DNA of 64,000 nucleotides from QHXQ01 sp038322995 (GCA_038322995.1 JBBQGM010000004.1:49988-113987); one strand, 5' to 3'. Counted from the stretch's first letter, positions 35,401 to 43,673 are shown. Numbers and translations are program-made. Notes: generated by a model from the sequence alone, not told the origin.

Positions 35401-36625
35401 TATGCCGGTCGCCTATTTCACGCTTGGCTCGCCGCTCATCATCAGCGAGTTCCGTTTCCGCGGCCCCACCTTCAGTCCGGGGCAGGGGATTGACGGCTCG
35501 CTCGATGAGTACATCGAACTATATAACCCCGCGAGTGTGCCGCTTACCATCAGCAGCACGGACGGCTCAAACGGTTGGGCGTTCGCCTACACGAATGGCG
35601 CGGGCACAAGCGTCACCGTCGCTTCGGTGATCCCGAACGGCACGGTCATTCCGGCGCGTGGTCATTTCCTGCTCGCCAACGAGCCGGGCGGCGTCGCCTC
35701 CCCGAAGCTGGGCGGCGATTGGTTCAAGCCGAGCGGCATCACGCCGACGGGCAGTTACACGCTGACGAACTATGCGCCGAGCGACCGTGCTTACAGTGCC
35801 GTGGTCGGCGGCGGCACGGCGAATATTCCCGACGACGGAGCTATCGCGCTCTTCCAGACCGACAATCCCTTGAGCTTCACCACTAACACGCGGCTCGACG
35901 CCGTTAGCCTAAATAACGCGAACGGCACGAACTCGGCGCTCTTCCGCGAAGGCACGAACTTGCCTTCGCCGGGCGCGAACGATGGGCAGTATGCCTTCGT
36001 GCGCAAACTGACGAGCGGTCTGCCGCAGGACACAGACAATAACGCCGCCGACTTCGTCTTCGTCTCGACCAATGGCGGCCAGTATGGCGGTGTGCAGTCA
36101 ATCTTGGGCGCGCCGGGGCCTGAATCTTCGATCAGACCCGTGCAGCACAATGCTGACATTAAAGCCCAACTGATCGAGCCGCAAGCGGCCAGCACCGCCG
36201 CGCCCAACCGCGTGCGTAGTCTCACCGCGGTCACGAACGGTGCGCAAGGCACGCTTGATATTCGGCGGCACTTCGTGAACACGACGAACACCACGATCAC
36301 GCGCTTACGCTTCCGTGCGGTTGACATCACCACGCTCAACAGTCCCGGCTACACGCCGGGCGGCGCGCAAGCGGACATACGCATAATTGATGGGTCGGAC
36401 TTTGTTATCACGACCAGTCGCGGCACGCTGACCGTGATGGGCACAACGGTGGAACAGCCATTCCCGCTTACCCAGCCAAACGGCGGCGGGCTTAATTCCA
36501 GCGTGACTGTCACCCTGCCGGGTGGTAGCTTGGCGGCGGGCGCGGCGATAGATGTTCACTTCCTGCTCGGCGTCCAGCAGGGCGGCTCATTCCGCTTCTT
36601 CATCAACGTCGAAGCATTGCCCTGA
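32480..36625 (+). CDS. Large secreted nuclease: Calx-beta, endonuclease/exonuclease/phosphatase, lamin-tail domain
   Basis: This 1381-residue exported protein opens with a basic N-terminus and signal helix (LILLPVCALAFMLVAAGL). After a beta-rich module, a Calx-beta repeat lies around residues 270-390 (LSINDVTQAEGNSGMTAFTF). An OB/ExeM-like segment follows (IHDIQGSGTTSPFVNQTVST). The endonuclease/exonuclease/phosphatase domain lies around 660-990 with VIGVEEMEN, NHLRS, VGDYNAFQ and ISDHDMPV (catalytic Glu, Asp, Asn, His). A lamin-tail domain follows (LIISEFRFRGP ... DEYIELYNPA). Such ExeM-like extracellular nucleases degrade DNA for phosphate or biofilm turnover. A perfect terminator follows. 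Confidence 0.88.
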   Translation: MRYSFGRKRRGISARRKALILLPVCALAFMLVAAGLMPASLRIANADTTAQTLPFSQNWTNTGLITTSNDWSGVPGIIGYRGDALTGATGVDPQTVVADGSGTPVNVIANQTNPNTNATGGIAEFEQTQQAAPANTNPVVAFQGSGTARAPHIVITLNTTGQTNINISYNLRDVDCAADNAVQPVALQYRVGMTGNYTNIPAAFVADASTGPSLCTQVTPVSVTLPAAIENQPVVQLRVITADAGGSDEWIGVDDINITSGGVAQPALSINDVTQAEGNSGMTAFTFTVNLSPASTQTVTVNYATADGTTNPATGGAACGGSVDYISASGSLTFNPNVTSQPVTVQVCGDTTTEPNETFFVNLSGANNAAISDSQGVGTITNDDIVSIAIHDIQGSGTTSPFVNQTVSTTGIVTGLRSNGFFIQTPDAQADADPNTSEGILVFTSGAPPAAAAIGNNVTVTGTIVEFIPSTDPSSPSETEFNNTGLSVSLNSTGNPLPAAITLTAADTLVNDINNLERFEGMRVKVNSLTAISPTQGTVNEPNATSATNGVFYGVITGIARPFREPGIQVPDPVPTPSPSGTPPPNVPRFDANPERLRVDSDAQPGATALEVSTGAVITNIIGPLDYVFRSYTILPDAATPPGLSGVTSGIPVPKPLVNELTVASFNMQRFYDTTDDPGTSDVVLTPTAFNNRLNKASLAIRNVMRTPDVIGVEEMENLTTLQAVATKVNNDAVAAGDPNPNYQAFLSEGNDIGGIDVGFLVKTARISVIDVTQFGLSTTYIDPTTGSPALLNDRPPLVMRATAPAPNGPYAFTVIVNHLRSLSGADTADANGNRIRVKRRAQAEYLANLIQARQVADPSERIISVGDYNAFQFNDGLVDVIGTIKGTPTPPDQVVYASSDLVNPDLTDLIETLPADQRYSFTFDGNAQTLDHELVNPNMLQSFTRLFYGRNNGDYPDSYRNDPNRPERISDHDMPVAYFTLGSPLIISEFRFRGPTFSPGQGIDGSLDEYIELYNPASVPLTISSTDGSNGWAFAYTNGAGTSVTVASVIPNGTVIPARGHFLLANEPGGVASPKLGGDWFKPSGITPTGSYTLTNYAPSDRAYSAVVGGGTANIPDDGAIALFQTDNPLSFTTNTRLDAVSLNNANGTNSALFREGTNLPSPGANDGQYAFVRKLTSGLPQDTDNNAADFVFVSTNGGQYGGVQSILGAPGPESSIRPVQHNADIKAQLIEPQAASTAAPNRVRSLTAVTNGAQGTLDIRRHFVNTTNTTITRLRFRAVDITTLNSPGYTPGGAQADIRIIDGSDFVITTSRGTLTVMGTTVEQPFPLTQPNGGGLNSSVTVTLPGGSLAAGAAIDVHFLLGVQQGGSFRFFINVEALP

Positions 36626-36661
36626 AACGAGGTCAGAGCATTTAGCGCTGAGTACGAACAT

Positions 36662-36712
36662 GCAAAGAGAAAGTGGCGGCACGAGGGAATCGTGCCGCCA
36701 CTTTCTCTTTGC
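36662..36712. terminator. Perfect 23-bp bidirectional terminator hairpin
   Basis: Arms at 36662-36684 and 36690-36712 are exact 23-base reverse complements around a 5-base loop (GGGAA). The outer stem is A/T-containing (AAAGAGAAAG / CTTTCTCTTT), giving a T-rich run on both strands. It lies between the convergent nuclease and B2-protease genes. Confidence 0.85.
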
Positions 36713-36725
36713 GCATGCTTGGTTG

Positions 36726-37175
36726 CTATGGGTAGGCATAAGTAACGATGTAGTCCGGCGGCGTGGTCTCGAAAATGGGCTTGCCGTTGCGTTCCAGCCA
36801 CGCATGCCCGGCCAATAGATCGCCGCCCGCCTTGCGCACGCCGAACAGTATGCGCGTCTCGATGCCATTGAGCGCGAGGTAACGTTGCAGCACCGGCGCA
36901 CGCTTCCAACAGATCGGGGTAAAGACGAAGAGATCGAGACCGAGCAGGAGATCGACGAGTTGCGCCATACGTTCAGCCGTAAGCGCGTGGTTGGGGCTTG
37001 ACAAGCGCGGCGTGGCGGTGACGATGCGCAGCGCACACGGTAATGGCAACAGTCTGATCAGCAGGGAAAGTAACCCCACCCAACAAGCCATCCGCACGAG
37101 CAGCAAGGCATCAGTTGGCTTGCGCCGCACAAATCGTCCTGCTTGCACGAATGTTCGGATGCGCCTGTTCATCAT
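36726..37175 (-). CDS. Lasso peptide B2-type leader protease (transglutaminase-like)
   Basis: This 149-residue protein matches the B2 maturation protease of lasso-peptide systems. There is a hydrophobic N-terminal segment with RLLPLPCALRIV, then a likely catalytic Cys in TPICWKRAPVLQRYLALNGI, followed by RILFGVRKAGG and AGHAWLERNGKPI with the catalytic His. It is normal in length. It is convergent to the nuclease gene and 4.5 kb from the PqqD gene. It is the expected partner of a PqqD-like B1, but the asparagine-synthetase-like cyclase is missing. Confidence 0.82.
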   Translation of the reverse strand: MMNRRIRTFVQAGRFVRRKPTDALLLVRMACWVGLLSLLIRLLPLPCALRIVTATPRLSSPNHALTAERMAQLVDLLLGLDLFVFTPICWKRAPVLQRYLALNGIETRILFGVRKAGGDLLAGHAWLERNGKPIFETTPPDYIVTYAYP

Positions 37176-37220
37176 GCTCGGCTGGCGGGGCTGTTGAACT
37201 CTCGTTCAATGACTAAAAGT

Positions 37221-38174
37221 TTAGGCTTTCGGTGCGTGATAACCACGCCGCGTACGCGCGAGCGCATCGGGCCGCGCGAGTTTGATCTCGACTGCGCGCC
37301 AGCGACCATCGCGGGCGCGATTGGTTGGGCGATAGCTGATCGTGTATTGATTGCTAAGTTCTTCTACGATAGCAGCAAAGGCAGCGCGTAGTTCTTGCCC
37401 GCCCGGTGTCGGGAGATAGCGCCCACCGCTGCGGGTGGCGAAATATGAGAGCGCGGCCGAGCCGCCCATTGTTTGCGCACGGGGCGCAGCGCGGTCTGCG
37501 AGATCGACCGTGTAAAGCGTAGCTCCGGCGGCAAGGGCCGTGTTCAGCGCCTTGTCGGTCGAAGCCTGGCTGTGCGTATCCGCGCCGTCGGAAAGCACGA
37601 CGATGGCGCGGCGTTTTTCCGTGCGCGTGGCGAGATCGCTGGCTGCCCGTACAACTGCGTCGTTCAGTACGGTCATGCCCCGCGCATCCAGTGCGAACAC
37701 AACCGGATCAAGATCACGGGTGAAACCGAAGTCTTGCACCTGTCGAACCTCACTGTGAAAACTATAGACTGCGATGTTATCGTCCGGGCGCAGGCCATCG
37801 AGAAAGCGTATGGCGGCCGAACGCGCTAAGGCGATACGCCCGTCCATGCTGCCTGAGATGTCGAGCAGCAGGGCGGCAGCAAACGGCGTCTCCTCTTCGC
37901 CAAAGCCGGCGAGTGCTTGCGCTTGTCCGTCCTCAAATAATTTAAAGTCCGTGCGTTGTAAGCCGTGGATATAAGCGCCCCGCTTATCCGTCACCGTGAC
38001 ATTGAGCACCACGAGGTCGCTATTAACGCGCACCATTTCATCGTCTTGCTGCACCACCAGCGCCGCCGAACGGGTTTGTGCGCAGGGCGTTAGCCCCAAC
38101 AATAAGCAGCAGGGCACGAGCAAAAGCCAGCGCCAGCTATGATGGACAGCACTAAGGTGGGGCCGTATTGACAT
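37221..38174 (-). CDS. VWFA-related acidobacterial secreted protein
   Basis: This 317-residue exported protein has a signal peptide and a conserved linker (VNSDLVVLNVTVTDKRGAYIHGLQRTDFKLFEDG) typical of the VWFA-related acidobacterial family (TIGR03436). The von Willebrand A domain has the metal-ion site DISGSMDG. The end reads QYTISYRPTNRARDGRWRAVEIKLARP, also typical. Function is unknown; the domain usually binds proteins. It starts 14 bases after the preceding gene, suggesting an operon. Confidence 0.88.
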   Translation of the reverse strand: MSIRPHLSAVHHSWRWLLLVPCCLLLGLTPCAQTRSAALVVQQDDEMVRVNSDLVVLNVTVTDKRGAYIHGLQRTDFKLFEDGQAQALAGFGEEETPFAAALLLDISGSMDGRIALARSAAIRFLDGLRPDDNIAVYSFHSEVRQVQDFGFTRDLDPVVFALDARGMTVLNDAVVRAASDLATRTEKRRAIVVLSDGADTHSQASTDKALNTALAAGATLYTVDLADRAAPRAQTMGGSAALSYFATRSGGRYLPTPGGQELRAAFAAIVEELSNQYTISYRPTNRARDGRWRAVEIKLARPDALARTRRGYHAPKA

Positions 38175-38188
38175 GCTTGAGCCGGGCG

Positions 38189-38725
38189 CTATTTATTGAA
38201 ACTACGTGCCAGACTAATAAGTTCGAGTAGCTCATTAGCTTGTATGATCAAGCTGACAGAAACAACTTGGCGGGGCGTCTTCTCAACAGCAGTCCGCAAT
38301 TCTGTCGCAAGATCGGCCATACGTTCCAGCGCACACTGCATATTATTCGGCGGGTCTTTCAACTGCTCATCATCGTCGCCCCCACCAGCGGCGCTACGCA
38401 GTTGGCGCGTTAATTTCTCGAGGCGCGCGAGCTTTTTTAGTTCGGCCGGGTTTAAAGCCTTCTGCTGTGCATACGTATCGCGCAACTCAATGCTCAATTG
38501 GGCGCTCTCTTTGGCCCGCTCAATGTTCTGTTTATACGTCCCCTCAGCCCGCTTGATTTCAAGCTCCCTAAACAAATCTTGATGGGCATCTTGATCCGGC
38601 TCGTGCGCGGTGTCACGTCCGGGTGAGGGATTCTCGGCCGTAATAGTGGGCAATTTGCGCTGGGCCTGGCCGCTGATAGACAGCAGTCCGAGCAGCACCA
38701 CCATGAACAACTTAGAGCCTTGCAT
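38189..38725 (-). CDS. Secreted protein of unknown function
   Basis: This 178-residue protein has a signal peptide (LFMVVLLGLLSISGQAQ). The mature part is mostly helical and charged, with a Lys/Arg-rich coiled segment (NPAELKKLARLEKLTRQL), a small GGGDDDE loop and a last helix. I do not recognise a family. It shares a transcript with the VWFA-related gene downstream by spacing. Confidence 0.6.
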   Translation of the reverse strand: MQGSKLFMVVLLGLLSISGQAQRKLPTITAENPSPGRDTAHEPDQDAHQDLFRELEIKRAEGTYKQNIERAKESAQLSIELRDTYAQQKALNPAELKKLARLEKLTRQLRSAAGGGDDDEQLKDPPNNMQCALERMADLATELRTAVEKTPRQVVSVSLIIQANELLELISLARSFNK

Positions 38726-38981
38726 TGAATTGCTTACCTATAGCAACCAGAGAGCGAAACAAAACGTAAACCCGCAGGCAATATCTACACGTAGGAGACA
38801 ATAAGCGCTGGCATGTTAGTGCTGTGACGTTAACTGGCAGGCATAAGTTGTCTGATGCAGAAGGGAATGACGTCAAGAAGCTATATCTAATTATATAAAC
38901 AATAAACTTGCGCTGCTTCAACTAACTTGCCAGGCTGTGTCGTCGTGCCGACTTCTAAAGTACTACCTGAGCGAACGCAAT

Positions 38982-39602
38982 TTAACGGATTGGGATCGGA
39001 TTGTCGGGTGTGTTTAGAAATTCATCCCCCTTGCCCTTCGACTTAGGCACCACGATGACCCGCGTACCTTGGGCCGGCTGCTCAAGCGGCCGCCGCGCAC
39101 CAGGTTGCGATTTAAAAGCTATTTCAGTGTTTCGATTAACACTGAGCAGGCGAGTTATATGCGTTGCGCTCCACTGATGTGATGAAACAAATAGCGCATA
39201 GCGGCCATCTCCACCAGGGTTTAAACTCGCCGGCTCGATTTTTACCTGGACAAGTTTGACGCTTGCACCTGTGCGGGGGAGTAATTCAATTTCGACGATA
39301 AGGTCATCCATTCTGGCATTCGAGACGTTGCGCACTAAGCCACCAACTAAAGCTTTCTCACCTTTTAATTGTGCTTCGTCCTCAAATATCTGAGCGGCCA
39401 CGGGCGCGTTCTGCTTAGCTGTGGCTTGTTGTACAGCCGCCGCCGCGGCCGCCTGTTGCTGGCGTTTATGCAGGACGAAAAATCCGCCAAGCAAAGTCGC
39501 TGTCACAAGCAAGGCACAGAGAACTGCCCAGATTTTAGGCAATGTCGCCGGTTTATCATTGACCGACGCGAAATGTAACTGATGAGAGATTTCGTCCGGC
39601 AT
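38982..39602 (-). CDS. Single-pass membrane protein with beta-rich periplasmic domain
   Basis: This 206-residue protein has one membrane helix (about residues 24-44, IWAVLCALLVTATLLGGFFV) and a Gln/Ala-rich neck. The external domain reads VGGLVRNVSNARMDDLIVEI, KLVQVKIEPASLNPGG and later RVIVVPKSKG. That pattern is like domains that compare or stabilise extracellular polypeptides (FxLYD-like), but I am not sure of the family. It lies between unknown secreted genes. Confidence 0.6.
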   Translation of the reverse strand: MPDEISHQLHFASVNDKPATLPKIWAVLCALLVTATLLGGFFVLHKRQQQAAAAAAVQQATAKQNAPVAAQIFEDEAQLKGEKALVGGLVRNVSNARMDDLIVEIELLPRTGASVKLVQVKIEPASLNPGGDGRYALFVSSHQWSATHITRLLSVNRNTEIAFKSQPGARRPLEQPAQGTRVIVVPKSKGKGDEFLNTPDNPIPIR

Positions 39603-39711
39603 AGCTCAATCTTCGTATTAGCTAACAATCGTAGCCTCTGAGATTACTTTAGTCAATAGCAGTTAAAAGCAAGGAGACAAAGGGATTGTGGTTATTTGTC
39701 TGCGTTCTGTT

Positions 39712-40371
39712 CTATTCTGGTTGAGATTGAGGAGTCCGCCCGGGCGCAGGAGCGCCGGTTAGCTTTTCAATCAACGCGGCTAAAAACTCCTGCTCCGCCG
39801 TGCCCACACTGCGCAGACTGATCCACTCGGCCCCGGCCGCGCCATCGCTTCTGCCTTCCACACGGGCATTGACAGAGACGTTGTTGTTCACACCGTCTAT
39901 GGGTTGTACTTCAATGATGAGCGTATAGCGGCCCTGCGACCAGCCGCGCGTCGTGTCAGTCGGCAGGTCGGCATAACGATTCAATTCAGTCAGCGCGACT
40001 ACCGTCCCTTTAACAAACCGGTAGGGCTGCGTGATCAGAATGCCTTCCTCCGGTTTTGAGACGCTCGTATCGAGGATCAGTTTGCGCTCGGTCAGCAACT
40101 CGCGCACAGCATTCAGTACCGCATCGCGGCGGGCGGTGAAGTGATATGGGTTGGGTAGTTGCGCGGGCACGGGCGTCCGATCCCGGCCGAAATCTATGCC
40201 GTGCCCGGTGCCGACGCTCTGGTTGCGGCCGTTGCTGCCGGGCGCGCGGTCATTGCCCCCGTCGCGGATGCGGCCCGTCTGATTATCGACGCCTTTGCCC
40301 TGATTGTCTTGCGCCTGCGCAGTTACCACTGTAACAGCGAACATGAGTAAGCACGCTAACAAAATTTTCAT
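39712..40371 (-). CDS. Secreted protein of unknown function
   Basis: This 219-residue protein has a signal peptide (ILLACLLMFAVTVVTAQAQ). A Gly/Asn/Arg-rich disordered stretch of about 45 residues follows, then a compact domain (NAVRELLTERKLILDTSVSKPEEGILITQPYRF cut here into its central part LILDTSVSKPEEG, and RYTLIIEVQPIDGVNNNVSV). The pattern resembles envelope lipoprotein-associated domains that bind outer-membrane partners, but I cannot name a family. It is the first of a minus-strand series of envelope genes. Confidence 0.6.
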   Translation of the reverse strand: MKILLACLLMFAVTVVTAQAQDNQGKGVDNQTGRIRDGGNDRAPGSNGRNQSVGTGHGIDFGRDRTPVPAQLPNPYHFTARRDAVLNAVRELLTERKLILDTSVSKPEEGILITQPYRFVKGTVVALTELNRYADLPTDTTRGWSQGRYTLIIEVQPIDGVNNNVSVNARVEGRSDGAAGAEWISLRSVGTAEQEFLAALIEKLTGAPAPGRTPQSQPE

Positions 40372-40505
40372 GGTTCACACCCACCCTGTTTGAAAGCCAC
40401 GCGCTGGCCGGTTGCCCTGCGAACGCGGGAGATAGGGGCAGCATAGAGCAACGTATCTATGATTTCAAGAGGGGAGAGAAAATTGCGCCCCAAGTGTATA
40501 CCGAT

Positions 40506-41582
40506 TTATTGATTAGCCGGGGTGGCAGGGGCCCGCGCCGTGCGTTGTCGTTCCCAGGCGCGTAACGCCTGGACGCCGCGCTCGAAGTCCGCATCATTAG
40601 TGTAAAAGTTGTGCGCGCCATCATCGCGCGCGGGGTCGCGCACGTAGTAGAGATAGGCAGTCTGCGCCGGCGCGACGGCAGCCGAGAGTGAGCGCAAGTG
40701 GGGCGAGGCAATGGGGCCAGGCGGCAGACCCGGCACCTTGCGCGTGTTGTAGGGGGAGGTGCGATCCAGATCGCTTTGATAAACTTTCCCGTCGTTGCGC
40801 CACTTGCCGGCCAGTTTCGAGGCGTAAATAATCGTCGAGTCGATGCCGAGGGGAATGTTGCGCTGGAGCCGATTGTAGATGACGGATGCCATGAGCGGGC
40901 GTTCATCTGTTAACTTTGCTTCGGTCTCGAGCAGTGAAGCGACGGTCACAATCTCGTGCGCGCTTTTACCTTGCGCGCGGGCGGCGGCGGCCAGATCGCC
41001 ATCCCAGATTTGCCTAAACCGCTGCACCATCGTGGCTACCATCTGCCGCGGCGTAGTGTTGGGTGGGAAACTATAGGTGTCGGGGTAGAGATAACCTTCG
41101 AGGTTGCGGGCCTGCGGAGCAATGTCGTGAATGGCGCTAGTGTCGTCCATTAGCGCCAGTGCTTCGTTGGCCTCGGTGAGATTTAACTCGGGCAGACGCG
41201 CCATGGCGTTGGCAATGTCCCAGCGCGACCAGCCTTCTATGACGGTGAAGCGGCCGAGGCGTTGCTCGCCCTCGGCCAGCTTACGCAGCACAATGAGCGG
41301 CGAGATCGGCGAAGGGAAACGATATTCTCCGGCTTTTAGGCGCGGGGCGGCCTGCGTAAGTTTGATATAAACCAGTAACGGCCATCTCCGTCTGATAACG
41401 CCAGCTTGTTGGAGCGTCGCCATTATCTCGTCGGGGGATGCACCACGGGGAATCTCTATGTACTCGTGCGCATGGTTATGACTATTGGGTGCATAAAGTT
41501 CCCGGCGCAGCCAGAGCGCGAAAACGCCCCCTGCGAGCGCAAGGAGTAAAGTTAACAGCAATAGCACTCTTAATAGTTTCAT
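40506..41582 (-). CDS. mltG: Endolytic murein transglycosylase MltG
   Basis: This 358-residue protein has a single N-terminal membrane helix (LLRVLLLLTLLLALAGGVFALW), then a LysM-like segment (YIEIPRGASPDEIMATL). The YceG/MltG catalytic domain has VTVASLLETEAKLTDERP (catalytic Glu), VIYNRLQRNIPLGIDSTI and SPYNTRKVPGLPPGPIASP. MltG cleaves nascent glycan strands and sets their length. I prefer the ATG at 41582. ruvX lies just upstream, an arrangement seen in other bacteria. Confidence 0.92.
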   Translation of the reverse strand: MKLLRVLLLLTLLLALAGGVFALWLRRELYAPNSHNHAHEYIEIPRGASPDEIMATLQQAGVIRRRWPLLVYIKLTQAAPRLKAGEYRFPSPISPLIVLRKLAEGEQRLGRFTVIEGWSRWDIANAMARLPELNLTEANEALALMDDTSAIHDIAPQARNLEGYLYPDTYSFPPNTTPRQMVATMVQRFRQIWDGDLAAAARAQGKSAHEIVTVASLLETEAKLTDERPLMASVIYNRLQRNIPLGIDSTIIYASKLAGKWRNDGKVYQSDLDRTSPYNTRKVPGLPPGPIASPHLRSLSAAVAPAQTAYLYYVRDPARDDGAHNFYTNDADFERGVQALRAWERQRTARAPATPANQ

Positions 41583-41654
41583 GGCCGCAGGCAGCAACAA
41601 ACGTACTCGTGATTAGTTATGGCTCGAGTCACAGCCCGACAGATGTGCAAAGCT

Positions 41655-42116
41655 TCAATTTTCAACTTGCACTAGGAAATCGCGTAGGATGAGCGCGGCG
41701 GCGGCGCTGTCAACGAGTTCTTTTAATTCATCGGGCGTGAATTTTTCGGCCCGTAGATTTGCTTCCGCCTCCCGCGAAGTGAGCCGTTCGTCCTGCAAAT
41801 GAATGTCCACGCAGAGCGAAAGGGCAAGGTTACGGGCAACTTGGCGGGCGCTTGTGGCCGCTTCGCCCTCGGTACCATCGAGGCGGAGCGGCAAACCCAC
41901 GACCACCCCTTGCGCGTCAAACCGTGTGCGCAACTCGCTAATTTCGCGCACCAGTTTTTTCCAGTTAGTCCGGCCCAGGGCCGGGAGCGGGCGCACGGTT
42001 AGGCGTAACTCATCGGAGACGGCGACGCCGACGCGGCGCAGGCCCAGATCGAGCGCGAGTAAGCGCCCCGGCGCAGGGGCCGCGGCCTGCGCCGCCAATT
42101 TATGTTCGCTATGCAT
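41655..42116 (-). CDS. ruvX: Putative pre-16S rRNA nuclease / Holliday junction resolvase YqgF
   Basis: This 153-residue protein has the RNase H-like fold of RuvX/YqgF: LLALDLGLRRVGVAVSDEL (first Asp), VVGLPLRLDGTEG, DIHLQDERLTSREAE and the last Asp in ELVDSAAAALIL. In E. coli YqgF matures 16S rRNA 5' ends. The start is placed at the ATG at 42116, since a longer reading adds unrelated sequence. It neighbours mltG. Confidence 0.9.
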   Translation of the reverse strand: MHSEHKLAAQAAAPAPGRLLALDLGLRRVGVAVSDELRLTVRPLPALGRTNWKKLVREISELRTRFDAQGVVVGLPLRLDGTEGEAATSARQVARNLALSLCVDIHLQDERLTSREAEANLRAEKFTPDELKELVDSAAAALILRDFLVQVEN

Positions 42117-42325
42117 GTTGGCCCAGACAAGTTGAGCGTGCGACAACGTGGGCGAGTATAACGCAAATCTTTGCAGACAGGCGAAAGCTCGTATGGTTCT
42201 TGCGGGGCACACTACGCTCCTGTATCATCGCGCAGACTCGTCGGCCTACGTAGGCACGACCCGGCTATATCTTTTGACCCGCCGCCGCACGCGGGTGTTG
42301 GCTTGAGACAGACTAGGAGTCTTTG

Positions 42326-43615
42326 ATGTCATTTCGCAGTAAGTTTGCCATCGTTGTTTTCTCCGCGACGCTCGCTATCTATTCCGTCATCGGTGGGTGG
42401 ATGCTGACGCGCGCACAACAGCAGAACGATCCGGGCGCGCAATTGCGCATCTTCGAGAACGTCCTGCAACACATACGCGACGACTACGTGGACGAGCCGG
42501 ACTTGAACAAGGTGCGGGCGGGCGCATTGCGTGGGCTCGCCTACGGCCTCGATCCTTATTCGACTTATCTGACCGTTGATCAAGTGCGCGACTATCGCGC
42601 TAACATCGAGAAGAGTCAGGTGGGTATCGGCGCGGAACTGTCGCAGGTTGCCTCGTATTTGTACATCATCGCGCCAACCAAGGGCGGCCCCGCCGAGCAG
42701 GCGGGCGTGCAGGCCGGCGATATTATCGAGTACATCGACAACAAGGCGACGCGCGACATCTCTCTCTACGACGCCAAGCAACTCTTAAATGGCGCGTCCG
42801 GCTCCGAGGTTAAGTTGCGTGTGCTGCGTGCGGCCACGCGCCCGCTGACTCTCACGGTCAAGCGTGCGCCGGTTGTGACGCCGCCTTCGGAGGCGCGTAT
42901 GGAGCCGGGGAAGATCGGCGTGGTACGCGTCAACAGTCTGGCCGAAGGGGAAGCAACGGACGTGCAGAAGCGCGTGCAGGAATTACAAAAGCAGGGCGCG
43001 CAGAAGTTCGTGCTTGACCTGCGCAGCGTCGCGGGCGGCACGCTGGCGGAAGGCGTGAAGGTGGCGAACCTCTTCATCCGCGAGGGCGCGCTGGCACAAC
43101 AGGTCGGGCGCGGCGGTAAGACCTTGAAGACGTTAACGGCCGAGCCGAAACTGGCCATCTGCGACGGCCCCGTCGCGGTGCTGATTGATCGCGGCACGGC
43201 GGGCGCGGCGGAAGTGGTCGCGTCCGCCTTCATCGAGCGCAAACGCGGCGACGTGCTCGGTGAGAAGAGTTTCGGCGCGGGCGCGGAGCAACAACTCTTC
43301 CCCTTGCGCAACGGCGATGGGCTGTTGCTGACTACCGTCAAATGGGCATCGAGCAACGGCAAGGCTTTTCTCGGCACAGGCGTCACGCCCACAGTCGAAG
43401 TCAAACGGCCTGAACTGGCCGCTGCCGTTGACCCGGATTCTTTGACCGGCAACGACGACGACGCCATCACGCGCCCCGCGCCACAGCAACCAGGCGACAA
43501 GCGCGAGGTCGCGCCCGAAACCATTTCGCCCAAACAGCAACCCGAAGACACACAACTCAAGAAGGCGCTCGAACTTCTGCGCGAGAACAAGCAACCCTTA
43601 CAGAAAGCTGCGTAA
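42326..43615 (+). CDS. S41-family protease homologue lacking catalytic Ser and Lys
   Basis: This 429-residue protein begins at the ATG at 42326, six bases after AGGAG. It has an N-terminal signal or anchor helix, the CTP-type helical segment (VLQHIRDDYVDEPD ... LDPYSTYL), a PDZ domain (LYIIAPTKGGPAEQAGVQAGD) and the S41 core ending VKWASSNGKAFLGTGVTPT. The catalytic Ser, normally in G-S/T-A-S-A-S-E, is Gly293 in RGTAGAAEVVA. The Lys of F-G-K-G is Ala318 in SFGAGAEQ. It is therefore likely a proteolytically dead scaffold or regulator in the periplasm. A terminator follows. Confidence 0.85.
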   Translation: MSFRSKFAIVVFSATLAIYSVIGGWMLTRAQQQNDPGAQLRIFENVLQHIRDDYVDEPDLNKVRAGALRGLAYGLDPYSTYLTVDQVRDYRANIEKSQVGIGAELSQVASYLYIIAPTKGGPAEQAGVQAGDIIEYIDNKATRDISLYDAKQLLNGASGSEVKLRVLRAATRPLTLTVKRAPVVTPPSEARMEPGKIGVVRVNSLAEGEATDVQKRVQELQKQGAQKFVLDLRSVAGGTLAEGVKVANLFIREGALAQQVGRGGKTLKTLTAEPKLAICDGPVAVLIDRGTAGAAEVVASAFIERKRGDVLGEKSFGAGAEQQLFPLRNGDGLLLTTVKWASSNGKAFLGTGVTPTVEVKRPELAAAVDPDSLTGNDDDAITRPAPQQPGDKREVAPETISPKQQPEDTQLKKALELLRENKQPLQKAA

Positions 43616-43633
43616 GAGGGGCACACTAAACAG

Positions 43634-43673
43634 ACGCGACAGGGCCGAAGCAATTGCTCCGGCCCTGTCGCGT
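43634..43673 (+). terminator. Hairpin terminator after the S41-like gene
   Basis: Arms ACGCGACAGGGCCG (43634-43647) and CGGCCCTGTCGCGT (43660-43673) are exact complements. The loop is itself palindromic (AGCAATTGCT). TTTGTGT follows the stem. It lies 18 bases past the stop codon. Confidence 0.75.

Noticed and set aside
24600..37200. Lasso cyclase (asparagine synthetase-like) gene
   Set aside because: Looked for in and around the peptide locus on both strands; every long frame is accounted for by other genes.
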